This document shows positions 19,402-28,558 of a DNA stretch of 64,000 nucleotides, piece by piece. The stretch is from positions 1-64,000 of the forward strand of contig PHDB01000006.1 of assembly GCA_002842495.1 (NCBI GenBank), written 5' to 3'. The notes below the pieces were generated by a model. That model had not been told where the DNA came from and searched no databases. It was given only the letters and a program-made list of their open reading frames with translations. The number at the start of each line of letters is the position of its first letter. Within the stretch, counting starts at the first letter, position 1. The position numbers and the translations under genes were made by a program. This DNA is from Bacteroidetes bacterium HGW-Bacteroidetes-6 (GTDB lineage Bacteria > Bacteroidota > Bacteroidia > Bacteroidales > DTU049).

Positions 19402-21295
19402 ATTGCTTTGTTTTATTTGTTTTTGAATGAATACTTATAACGGCCTTTTCAATTCCTTCGCTGTCGAAGCCAAGTGATTTTTTAAGACCTGAAACACTGT
19501 CGTGTTCAATGAAACGGTCAGGAATTCCCAAACGAACCAGTGGCAGGTTATAGCCGTTCTCGGCCATAAATTCAGCTACCGCACTTCCAAGTCCGCCTGT
19601 TGTGGCTCCGTCTTCGACGGTTACAATAGCTCTGTGACTCTTGCATGCTTCGTGAAGTGCTTCTGTATCGATGGGTTTCAGAAATATCATATCATAATGC
19701 GAAACTCCAATTCCATAGGTGTCGAAAGATGAATAACAAGCTATCACATCCATGCCAGGTTGACCAAGAGAAAGAATAGCAATATTGGAACCGCTTTTCA
19801 GTTTTTGAGATTTACCTGTTTCAATAATACCAAATGGTTTTTCCCACTCCGAAGAGTCGGCTGCTCCACGCGGATAGCGGATAGCATAAGGCCCAGAAGG
19901 ATTTTTTTGCGCCGAATACATAAGGTTTCGCAATTGTTCGGCGTTGATGGGTGCCGAAATAATCATATTTGGTATTGGGCGTAAAAAAGCGAGGTCGAAA
20001 ACACCATGATGTGTTGGACCATCTTCGCCAACCAAACCACCACGATCGATGCCAAAAATAACAGGAAGATTTTGTAGCGCAACGTCATGAACAAGCTGAT
20101 CGTAGGCACGCTGCAAAAACGATGAGTAAATAGTACAAAATGGTATTTTCCCTTCGCGTGCCAAACCTGCAGCAAAAGTTACTGCATGTTGCTCAGCAAT
20201 ACCAACATCAAATACCCGCTCAGGAAATTTTGCCTGCATAATATTGAGCGAGCTCCCACTCACCATGGCTGGTGTGATAGCATAAATATCTTTGTTTTGC
20301 TCGGCCAGTTGCAGCAAGGTTTTGCCATAAACCACCTGATATTTGGGTGGAGTTTTTTCGCAACCCGAATCGAGAATTTCACCGGTATGTGCATCGTAAC
20401 GACCCGGAGCATGAAAAGTAACCTGATCTTTTTCGGCTGGCTTAAACCCTTTTCCTTTTTTAGTAACAACATGCAGTAATTTGGGGCCCTGAATGTCGCG
20501 CAAATCTTCAAAAACGCTGATGAGTTGTCGAATATCATGGCCGTCAACAGGACCAAAATAACGCAGATTGAATGCTTCGAACAGGTTCGATCGTTTCAAC
20601 CAGGTCCATTTCAGTGCGGTTGCTGTTTTATTAGCAATTTTCTGAATGAATGTACCCCTGAACACACGCCAAATTCCGCGTTTGATACGATTGTAGGTGT
20701 GCGAAGCTGTAATTCGTGTGAGATAGCGTGTAAAAGCTCCTGTATTTTCGTCGATAGCAATTCCGTTGTCGTTGAGAACAACCAGAATATTGGCCTTCGA
20801 CGATGCCATATTGTTCATAGCTTCGAAAGCCATGCCAGCTGTCATACTTCCGTCTCCAATAATGGCAATATGATGATGACCGTTGTTCTGCCCGGCAACA
20901 GCCATTCCCAATGCAGCCGAAATACTGGTACTGCTATGACCAGTACCAAACGTATCGTGTTCGCTTTCCGACATCTTAGGGAAACCGCTGATACCATCTT
21001 TCTGGCGTATGGTGTGAAATTCACCGCGACGACCTGTTAGAATTTTATGAATATAGGCCTGATGTCCCACATCCCAAATCATTCGGTCAACCGGTGAATC
21101 GAAACAATAGTGCAGTGCAACGGTAAGCTCAACAACACCCAGATTGGCTCCCAAATGCCCCGGGTGATGCGCCATGTTCTCAACGAGGAATTCGCGTAAT
21201 TCTCCGGCAAGCACCACAAGCTCTTTGGGGCTCAACTTTTTCAGATCGTCGGGCGATTGGATCTGCGATAAATATGTTCCTGCTTTTACTACCAT
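19394..21295 (-). CDS. dxs: 1-deoxy-D-xylulose-5-phosphate synthase
   Basis: HHPGHLGANLGVVELTVALHYCFDSPVDRMIWDVGHQAYIHKILTGR, IIGDGSMTAGMAFEAMNN, GIAEQHAVTFAAGLA, DRGGLVGEDGPTHHGVFD; start placed at ATG 21295 instead of the longer ORF start at 21382. Confidence 0.95.
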   Translation of the reverse strand: MVVKAGTYLSQIQSPDDLKKLSPKELVVLAGELREFLVENMAHHPGHLGANLGVVELTVALHYCFDSPVDRMIWDVGHQAYIHKILTGRRGEFHTIRQKDGISGFPKMSESEHDTFGTGHSSTSISAALGMAVAGQNNGHHHIAIIGDGSMTAGMAFEAMNNMASSKANILVVLNDNGIAIDENTGAFTRYLTRITASHTYNRIKRGIWRVFRGTFIQKIANKTATALKWTWLKRSNLFEAFNLRYFGPVDGHDIRQLISVFEDLRDIQGPKLLHVVTKKGKGFKPAEKDQVTFHAPGRYDAHTGEILDSGCEKTPPKYQVVYGKTLLQLAEQNKDIYAITPAMVSGSSLNIMQAKFPERVFDVGIAEQHAVTFAAGLAREGKIPFCTIYSSFLQRAYDQLVHDVALQNLPVIFGIDRGGLVGEDGPTHHGVFDLAFLRPIPNMIISAPINAEQLRNLMYSAQKNPSGPYAIRYPRGAADSSEWEKPFGIIETGKSQKLKSGSNIAILSLGQPGMDVIACYSSFDTYGIGVSHYDMIFLKPIDTEALHEACKSHRAIVTVEDGATTGGLGSAVAEFMAENGYNLPLVRLGIPDRFIEHDSVSGLKKSLGFDSEGIEKAVISIHSKTNKTKQYG

Positions 21296-21620
21296 TTTCG
21301 GGCTGCAAAGATACGAATATTGCTTGATGATAAAATAGAATAGTGCTAAGACATTGTGCTTGCACTCTCTGAAATTTTTCAATAAACGTCACTTTAGGAA
21401 TATTAGTACAAGGTAGTATCAGATTCTTTTTTAATAATTCATTCTGTGGTTTATACGTTATTTTAGCTTGTCGCAACACACTGATTATCAAGCATGTAAA
21501 AGCACAACGAAAAACAAATAAAATTCGTCAATATTGAACATATCAATGGCTTCTAAAATTCATTTTGCAGTTCTCTATAATTTTCTAATTTAGCAGCTTC
21601 AATTTAAAAACAACAATGTT

Positions 21621-23159
21621 ATGGCAATTGTACTATCAGGTCAGGGTCTTACTATTGATAATCTGGTAAAAGTAGCCCGTCACGGCGAAAAAGTAGAACT
21701 TCATTCCGATGCAGTAAGCAGAATAAAGGCTTGCCGCGCCATGGTGGAAAAGAAAATCGAAGCCGGCGAAATCATGTATGGAATCAACACCGGTATTGGT
21801 GAGTTTTCGGAAGTGGTTCTCAACGACGAACAAATCAAAGACTTTCAAAAATATCTGGTTTACAATCACGCTGCCGGAATTGGTGACCCTATGCCTATCG
21901 AATGGGTTCGCGGAGCCATGGTCGGACGTATTAATGTGCATGCTCACGGAAATTCGGGCTGTCGTATCGAAATCACGCAAACACTGGTTGATATGCTCAA
22001 TAAAGGCGTTACTCCTTTTGTTTGTAAAAAAGGCTCGGTTGGAGCCAGTGGCGATCTTGCTCCTATGTCGCAAATTGCATTGCTTATGATGGGCGAAGGG
22101 CATGCATACTACGAAGGCGAACTTCTCGAAGGCAAAGAAGCGCTGAAACGTGCAGGTATTCCTGTTCCGGGATTATTGGCTCGTGACGGTCTCGCTACTA
22201 TCAATGGCTCGAACGTTCTTACTGCCATGAGTGCTATTTTTCTTTATGATGCCAACAACTTCCTGAAGCAAGCCGAAATAGCCACAACCATGTCGCTCGA
22301 AGCTCTGAAAGCCAATTTTGGTCCATACAATACTAAAATTCACGAAGTGCGCGGTTTTGCCGGTTCTGTTCGTTCGGCAGCTGCTATTCGCAAGGTTGCG
22401 AAAGACGGCGATTTACTCGAAAAACGCATAAAGGTTAAAGTGCAGGACGCCTATTCAATGCGCTCTACTCCACAGGTTATTGGTGCAGCACACGATGCAT
22501 TGGGCTATGCCCGTTCGCAAGTCGAAATTGAATTGAATGGTGTCGGCGACAATCCCATTTTCTTTCCTGAAGAGAATCTGCAACTTTCGGGTGCCAATTT
22601 CCAGGGTTCACCGGTTGCTGTTCCCATGGACATGGCCGGATACTGCATCACCATGGTTTGTGTTCTTTCGGAACGTCGCATGAACCGTCTGAACAATCCG
22701 GCATTGAGTGTTGGTTTGCCACCTTTCCTCACTGAAAAACCCGGCATGTTTTCCGGACTCATGCTGAGCCAGTACACTGCCGACATGCAGATTGTTGAGC
22801 AACGTATACTTTCAGCTCCTGCCTGTATTCAGTCGATTCCAGCTGCCGCTGATCAGGAAGACTTTGTCTCGATGGGAATGAACACCGCATTGAAAAATTT
22901 TCAAATCATGGATAACGCTTATGGTGTGCTTGGTATCGAATTTATGGCCGCAGCACAAGCACTCGACATTCGCAATCATCAGGAAACTCCGTTTAAATGG
23001 GGCGTTGGAACCAAGGTGGCTCACGACACCATTCGCAAACATGTTGAATTTCTTGAAATTGACAGGCCTTTGTATCCCGATCACAACACCATGAAAGAAC
23101 TGGTGAAAAGATGCGAAATTCTTGACGCGGTCGAAAAAATTACTGGTCCGCTCGATTAA
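21621..23159 (+). CDS. MIO-type aromatic amino acid ammonia-lyase, histidine ammonia-lyase-like
   Basis: 512 aa; MIO triad in GSVGASGDLAP, YGINTGIGEF, SMRSTPQVIGAAHDAL, GVGDNPIFF; HAL-type IEFMAAAQALDIR. Confidence 0.88.
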   Translation: MAIVLSGQGLTIDNLVKVARHGEKVELHSDAVSRIKACRAMVEKKIEAGEIMYGINTGIGEFSEVVLNDEQIKDFQKYLVYNHAAGIGDPMPIEWVRGAMVGRINVHAHGNSGCRIEITQTLVDMLNKGVTPFVCKKGSVGASGDLAPMSQIALLMMGEGHAYYEGELLEGKEALKRAGIPVPGLLARDGLATINGSNVLTAMSAIFLYDANNFLKQAEIATTMSLEALKANFGPYNTKIHEVRGFAGSVRSAAAIRKVAKDGDLLEKRIKVKVQDAYSMRSTPQVIGAAHDALGYARSQVEIELNGVGDNPIFFPEENLQLSGANFQGSPVAVPMDMAGYCITMVCVLSERRMNRLNNPALSVGLPPFLTEKPGMFSGLMLSQYTADMQIVEQRILSAPACIQSIPAAADQEDFVSMGMNTALKNFQIMDNAYGVLGIEFMAAAQALDIRNHQETPFKWGVGTKVAHDTIRKHVEFLEIDRPLYPDHNTMKELVKRCEILDAVEKITGPLD

Positions 23160-23192
23160 TTTGGCTTTACTATAAAAAGTTTACTATATTTG
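23160..23192 (+). promoter_or_regulatory. Bacteroidota-type promoter (-33 TTTG / -7 TAnnTTTG)
   Basis: TTTG 23160-23163, 21-nt spacer, TATATTTG 23185-23192, ATG at 23212. Confidence 0.55.
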
Positions 23193-23211
23193 CTCTGAAA
23201 AAGAAAGTTCA

Positions 23212-23616
23212 ATGGAACAACCTACTCAAAACTTCAATCCGGTTACATCAGGATTCGATGAACAAATCAAAGCTCACTTAGCTGGAACCAAAGGATGGCT
23301 TATGTTTTTAGGAATACTCAACATAGTGATTGCAGGCATTTATACGCTTGCCACTTTGGGAATTGGTATTCTTTTTACATGGATTCCATTTTTATTGGGC
23401 TTGTTTTTAATTAATGCAGCAAACCGGATCAAAGCTTTTCTTCTTTCCGGTCAGGAAATAGAGATGGTAAATTATCACAAGCAAATGAAGAATTTCTTCA
23501 TGACAACCGGAATTATTACCATTATTTCAATTGGTTTAAGTATCATCATGGTTGTGGTAGCACTTTCCATGGGCTTAAACGGAAGAGATTTTGACTTTTT
23601 AAAAGCGTTTAAATAA
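23212..23616 (+). CDS. DUF5362-like membrane protein
   Basis: 134 aa; two hydrophobic segments, GWLMFLGILNIVIAGIYTLATLGIGILFTWIPFLLGLFLINAANRI. Confidence 0.6.
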   Translation: MEQPTQNFNPVTSGFDEQIKAHLAGTKGWLMFLGILNIVIAGIYTLATLGIGILFTWIPFLLGLFLINAANRIKAFLLSGQEIEMVNYHKQMKNFFMTTGIITIISIGLSIIMVVVALSMGLNGRDFDFLKAFK

Positions 23617-23647
23617 ACTCAAGTTTCACCTAAAACCCAAAAAGCCT

Positions 23648-24007
23648 ATGATGACAGCCTTATTGATTTACGCAGTTGTAATGGTACTTTTGTTCATTGT
23701 ACCATTGTGGATAGTTTTCACCAAAGCCGGCCAACCCGGATGGGCAGTAATTATCCCAATCTACAATTTCTACGTAATGCTTCAAATTGCACAAAAGCCA
23801 ACCTGGTGGCTGATTTTAATTCTGCTTGTACCAATCGCCAACATCATTTTCCTGATTATGACAATTCACGGTATTAGTGTTAATTTCGGAAAAGACACAG
23901 GCTTTACTGTTGGAATGATTTTGTTACCATTTATTTTTATCCCCATTTTGGGATACGGTGGTGCCAAATACACTCCACAAGTTGTACCTGGCGCACCGGT
24001 AGCATAA
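23648..24007 (+). CDS. DUF5684-like membrane protein
   Basis: 119 aa; AGQPGWAVIIPIYNFYVMLQIAQKPTWWLILILLVPIANIIFLI. Confidence 0.65.
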   Translation: MMTALLIYAVVMVLLFIVPLWIVFTKAGQPGWAVIIPIYNFYVMLQIAQKPTWWLILILLVPIANIIFLIMTIHGISVNFGKDTGFTVGMILLPFIFIPILGYGGAKYTPQVVPGAPVA

Positions 24008-24011
24008 ATTT

Positions 24012-24040
24012 AAATGTCCTCTTCGGAGGACATTTTTTTT
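24012..24040 (+). terminator. Intrinsic terminator with cUUCGg tetraloop
   Basis: AAATGTCCTC-TTCG-GAGGACATTT followed by T-run. Confidence 0.9.
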
Positions 24041-24081
24041 ACAATTAAAAATTGTATTTTTGACTCCCAAACCCGAGAACC

Positions 24082-24546
24082 ATGAAAATAAAGATGAAAC
24101 CTTCTGTGTATATGATTGTGTTGTTTGCACTCACTTCTCTGGCAACCATAGGTGGCTTATACAAATATCTGACATGGATGCTCGCTACGGAAAACGAAGT
24201 TATGTTCAAACTCATGTACAAAAGAGCCGCAAAAGTTGAGATTTCAGATTCGCAATATTTATTAATTATTGCGATTGTTGCAGTGTTTATGCTTATGAAA
24301 TCTTTTGGTTCCTTCTTCATGCTAAGAAGCAAAACATGGGGATATGTGCTGTATATTTTACCCAACTTAATTCTTGCCGGAATTATGGGTATTATCATGT
24401 CGGTGATTGCTATTGGTGATTGGACAAATACAATGTTGGCAATCGGAGGTGGCACCTTGGCATTCATTGTTGCCTACACCATTGCATTAATTCTACTTAT
24501 TAAAAAACGAGGTGCCTTCCGGAAAAATTCTGTTCCAGAAGCATAA
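24082..24546 (+). CDS. Multi-pass membrane protein of unknown function
   Basis: 154 aa with about four hydrophobic segments. Confidence 0.65.
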   Translation: MKIKMKPSVYMIVLFALTSLATIGGLYKYLTWMLATENEVMFKLMYKRAAKVEISDSQYLLIIAIVAVFMLMKSFGSFFMLRSKTWGYVLYILPNLILAGIMGIIMSVIAIGDWTNTMLAIGGGTLAFIVAYTIALILLIKKRGAFRKNSVPEA

Positions 24547-24567
24547 TTGAAACATTCAGGATTTGAT

Positions 24568-25602
24568 TTAATACAACGGGTTATTGCTCAACCGCGACTT
24601 GTTTGGAGCAGGAGTAATAAAACGTAACGCAAACTCAAGTGCACCCGATCCATTGGTAGCACTGCTGAGACCGGAAGCATTAATATCGTAGCTGAAGCCA
24701 ACTCCAAAATTGCTGAATTCGAACAGGGTCACAACATTGATGGCATCACCGGCCCGGTAATAACCACCGATAGAAAAAGCAGAACTTTTGATAAAACCGG
24801 TATAGCGCGATTGTTCGCGCAACAAATATCTAAAAGTTAGTCCGGGCATAATTTCGGTCTGGCTCCCCTGAATCATCAATAAAAACGAAGGCTGAATGGC
24901 TGTGTTGGTACCTGCCAGTCCAATACTCAAATCGGCATGCGCAGTAAAGCGACTGTATTTTGCATCTTCGGTAAGCAAGCTCACTTGCTGAGGTCGTGTA
25001 AGATGATAGGCCGAAAATCCGATTGTTCCTTTTAGGCCATCATTATTGTAGGCGTTATTCGTTCCCGACATAAACTTAAACACCAAACCAGCATTCAAAT
25101 CAAATTTCGAAACACTGAGCTCCGATATATTTTCGTTCGAGCCCAAAGTCGGATCGTATTGCATTCCATTGTACTGGCTGTCCCAAATAAGCGACCCTTG
25201 GTTGAATCCTTGCGAAAACAAGCCTCCTCCCAGTCCGGCCGTTAACGAAGAGCTATGTCCCAGTCGAATACCAGCAGCCACATTTGCTCCGGCTAATGTT
25301 TGGTGAAATTCGGAAGCGCCCGCCTTGTCGTTCATCACATAGCCACCAATACTCAATTGGCTGTTTTGCGATTTGGTTACCCGGCCATCGGCTGAAAACT
25401 GAATAGTGGTATAGGGCTCGGCCACACTTCTCCATTGATCACGATAATTTACATTGGCCCGAAAATCGCCTGAAAAATTACCTGTCAATGCAGGATTGAG
25501 TAGTAGCGGTTGCATGTTGAACTGCGTAAAATGAGGATCTTGTGCATGTATTACTAAACTGAAGAGCAACATCATGATTCCAAAAAATGCTTTTATTTTC
25601 AT
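24568..25602 (-). CDS. PorP/SprF family type IX secretion system membrane protein
   Basis: 344 aa; AQDPHFTQFNMQPLLLNPALTGNFSGDFRANVNYRDQWRSVAEPYTTIQFSADGRV, classic PorP/SprF N-terminus. Confidence 0.92.
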   Translation of the reverse strand: MKIKAFFGIMMLLFSLVIHAQDPHFTQFNMQPLLLNPALTGNFSGDFRANVNYRDQWRSVAEPYTTIQFSADGRVTKSQNSQLSIGGYVMNDKAGASEFHQTLAGANVAAGIRLGHSSSLTAGLGGGLFSQGFNQGSLIWDSQYNGMQYDPTLGSNENISELSVSKFDLNAGLVFKFMSGTNNAYNNDGLKGTIGFSAYHLTRPQQVSLLTEDAKYSRFTAHADLSIGLAGTNTAIQPSFLLMIQGSQTEIMPGLTFRYLLREQSRYTGFIKSSAFSIGGYYRAGDAINVVTLFEFSNFGVGFSYDINASGLSSATNGSGALEFALRFITPAPNKSRLSNNPLY

Positions 25603-25615
25603 ATCGTTTCTCCCT

Positions 25616-28531
25616 TTAACGCATTAATGTAACATTTCCCTTACCCGTGAATGTATCGCCTGTAATAAGCGTTCCGCTGTAATAATAGCTAAAAACCCCT
25701 CCATTTACCGACTGACCTTTGTATTCTCCATTCCAGCCTTCGCCTGGCAACTGCGACTCGAATACTTTCTCGCCCCAACGATCATATACCCTGAATGTGA
25801 TAGTTTCGATACAGTTACCACGAACCACAAAAATATCGTTGAAGCCATCACCATTGGGACTAAAAGCGTTTGGAACAAACACTTCACCGCAATTGTATTC
25901 AACGGTTACCAACACCTCGTCCGAACTACTACAACCATTGGCATCGGTTACCACCAAAGTGTAAAGAGTTGTAACATCGGGTGTTGCTACCGGATTCGCA
26001 CAATCCGTGCAGCTCAAACCATCGGACGGACTCCACAAATAGAACTGCCCTCCACTTCCCGAAAGGTTTGCCGACGTTCCCGAATACACAGTTGTATCGT
26101 TTCCGGCATCAGCAAGCGGAAGCGAATTAACCGTTACAAAGATAGAATCTGTATCGCTACACGAACCATTGCTAACAGTTACATAATAATACTGACTCGC
26201 TAAAGGTAAAACCGATACAGATGCACTGGTTGCAGAATTACTCCACAAATACCCGGATCCACCCGAAGCCGTAAGTATGGTTGTTTCCCCTGCACACACA
26301 GTAGTATCGCCTGAAACAGATGCCACAGGAACAGTATTTACTGTAACCGACACCGAAGCTGTATTCGAACAGATTCCATCGGTTCCCGTAACAGAATATG
26401 TCTGTGTTGACAAAGGAGTAACCAGAATTGAGTTGGTGGTTTCTAGTGTGCTCCAAATATAACTTGTCCCTCCAGTTCCCGAAAGCGTTGTGTTATCGCC
26501 TTCGCAAACAGATGTTATTCCCGAAATTCCGATGCTTGGTAATGAATTAACCTGAACCTGAAAAGTAGCTGTGTTGCTGCAAGTGCCATCGGTTCCTGTT
26601 ACCGTATAAGTTGTTGTTAAAGTTGGATTTACCGTTATCGGATTGATTGTTTCAAGCGTACTCCAGTTATAACCAGTTCCTCCGTTCGCTGTCAAAACCG
26701 AGTTATCTCCGTTGCAGATTGCTCCTGTTCCTGCAATTCCAATAACCGGCAAAGGCGTTACGGCAACAGTGTGCGAAGCGGAGTCGCTGCAAGTTCCAGC
26801 CGAAACAGTAACATAGTAGGTTGTATTTGTCGCTGGCGAGACATCTATGTCGGATGTTACTTCGGCTGTACTCCAATCGTATGTGTAAATACCTGCACCT
26901 CCGGTTGCTGAAAGTGTTGTTGTTTCACCTGCGCATACCGAAGCCGATCCACTGATTGATGCCACCGGAACTATATTAACAACTACTTGGAATGTAGCTG
27001 TATTACTACAAGTACCGTCGGTGCCGGTAACTGTATATGTTGTCGTAATCAAAGGCGAGACAGTAATTGGATTGGTTGTTTCGAGAGTACTCCAATTGTA
27101 ACCTGTACCTCCTGTACCAGTCAATACCGAATTGTCTCCTTCGCAAACAGGACTTGTTCCGTTAATACCAATAACGGGAAGTGCGTTAACAATAACCTGA
27201 AAAGATGCTGTATTGCTGCATGTGCCATCGGTGCCGGTAACTGTATATGTGGTGGTGGTTGAAGGTGTTACCGATATTGGATTCATTGTTTGTGTTGTAC
27301 TCCAACTATAACCTGTGCCTCCTGTTCCGGTAAGAACAGACGCAGTACCGTCGCATACAGGGCTGGTTCCTGTTATTCCAATCACCGGCAATGAATTCAC
27401 GTTAACAACTATCTGTGCTGTATTGCTACATCCATTCACATCGGTTCCGGTAACTGAATATGTAGTATTTGATCCGGGAGAAATTGTAAAACCAGTCCCT
27501 GATCCCAGCCCCTGATCCCACAAATATGTGGATGCTCCACTTGCCGAAATATCAGTATTGTCTCCTGCACAAATAGGATTAATAGTTGCACTGGCAGCAA
27601 CAGAGGGCAAAGCAACCACTTGAATAAAAGATGTTTTGGTTTCAACATCGGAACCTGAAGCATTGGTAGCTGTGAGTTCTACAGTATAATTTCCGGCAAT
27701 ATTGTAGCAAATTCCTGCAGGATTCTGATTTGTACTGCTTGTAGTTGCAGCACCTGTAAAAGTCCAGCTCCACGAGGTAGGCGTATTTGTACTCAAGTCG
27801 GTAAAATTGATACAATCACCTACACAAATGATAGTGTCACTCGAACTAAAATTGGCAACCGGTGGCGTTCCAGCCGATGGAACTGTTAGTGTAATATCAT
27901 CAACTGCAAATGAAGGGTCGGTTCCAACTCCATCATCATTATTAACCCACCTAAATGCAATTTTCACACTTGGATTATTGTTTGCGGAAGCCGGCAAAGA
28001 AACAGAGCGAGAAGTCCAAAGCCCCTGTCCCCCACAACCTGTAAGCGTTTTAGGCATATCATCCAAAGTTGACCATACCGAACCGTCATAATACATCAAT
28101 GTTGCATTGTCAGTTACACCTTGTCCATTTTCAATATAATTGAAATGAAGTGTAATATTTGTCCTTGCTGAACAATCAATAGTAGGAGATTCCGTACGAC
28201 GATTTGTCATGGGACAATACAAAATACCGCACAAACCTCCCGCATCATAGGCCGCACCGCCTGTAGGCATCCAGACACTCGTAACATGCAGGGTGTTATT
28301 CCCGTTATTGGCAACACCGCAACTACCCGATGTTCCTAAATCTGGCGTAATGCCACCACCTTCATTAGCCGAAACTTTCCAAAAATTTGGATCAGCACCC
28401 TCTGCGCCAGTTGAAACATTAAGTGTCCAGCCTGTTCCTCCTGAGGAAAAATCTTCGGTCCAAAAAGTAATCTGGGCACTTGCATTTACGGCAAAAATCA
28501 CAAGTACGATTGCAGTAATAATCACTCTCAT
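25616..28531 (-). CDS. T9SS cargo with MAM/lectin-like N-terminal domain, PKD domain, Ig-like repeat array and gliding-motility-associated (type B) C-terminal domain
   Basis: 971 aa; C-term VFVPNAFSPNGDGFNDIFVVRGNCIETITFRVYDRWGEKVFESQLPGEGWNGEYKGQSVNGGVFSYYY is the type B sorting domain. Confidence 0.9.
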   Translation of the reverse strand: MRVIITAIVLVIFAVNASAQITFWTEDFSSGGTGWTLNVSTGAEGADPNFWKVSANEGGGITPDLGTSGSCGVANNGNNTLHVTSVWMPTGGAAYDAGGLCGILYCPMTNRRTESPTIDCSARTNITLHFNYIENGQGVTDNATLMYYDGSVWSTLDDMPKTLTGCGGQGLWTSRSVSLPASANNNPSVKIAFRWVNNDDGVGTDPSFAVDDITLTVPSAGTPPVANFSSSDTIICVGDCINFTDLSTNTPTSWSWTFTGAATTSSTNQNPAGICYNIAGNYTVELTATNASGSDVETKTSFIQVVALPSVAASATINPICAGDNTDISASGASTYLWDQGLGSGTGFTISPGSNTTYSVTGTDVNGCSNTAQIVVNVNSLPVIGITGTSPVCDGTASVLTGTGGTGYSWSTTQTMNPISVTPSTTTTYTVTGTDGTCSNTASFQVIVNALPVIGINGTSPVCEGDNSVLTGTGGTGYNWSTLETTNPITVSPLITTTYTVTGTDGTCSNTATFQVVVNIVPVASISGSASVCAGETTTLSATGGAGIYTYDWSTAEVTSDIDVSPATNTTYYVTVSAGTCSDSASHTVAVTPLPVIGIAGTGAICNGDNSVLTANGGTGYNWSTLETINPITVNPTLTTTYTVTGTDGTCSNTATFQVQVNSLPSIGISGITSVCEGDNTTLSGTGGTSYIWSTLETTNSILVTPLSTQTYSVTGTDGICSNTASVSVTVNTVPVASVSGDTTVCAGETTILTASGGSGYLWSNSATSASVSVLPLASQYYYVTVSNGSCSDTDSIFVTVNSLPLADAGNDTTVYSGTSANLSGSGGQFYLWSPSDGLSCTDCANPVATPDVTTLYTLVVTDANGCSSSDEVLVTVEYNCGEVFVPNAFSPNGDGFNDIFVVRGNCIETITFRVYDRWGEKVFESQLPGEGWNGEYKGQSVNGGVFSYYYSGTLITGDTFTGKGNVTLMR
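26123..27391 (-). repeat. Six ~70-aa Ig-like tandem repeats with A-A-B-A-A-B higher-order order
   Basis: Units begin LPVIGITGTSPVC, LPVIGINGTSPVC, VPVASISGSASVC, LPVIGIAGTGAIC, LPSIGISGITSVC, VPVASVSGDTTVC. Confidence 0.85.
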
Positions 28532-28558
28532 AAAATGTGGAATTAAAATTTCGACGAA

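Noticed and set aside
26123-27391. Periodic ~210-bp DNA repeats considered as a CRISPR or non-coding array
   Set aside because: Repeats are in frame and encode Ig-like protein units; unit length and divergence do not fit CRISPR
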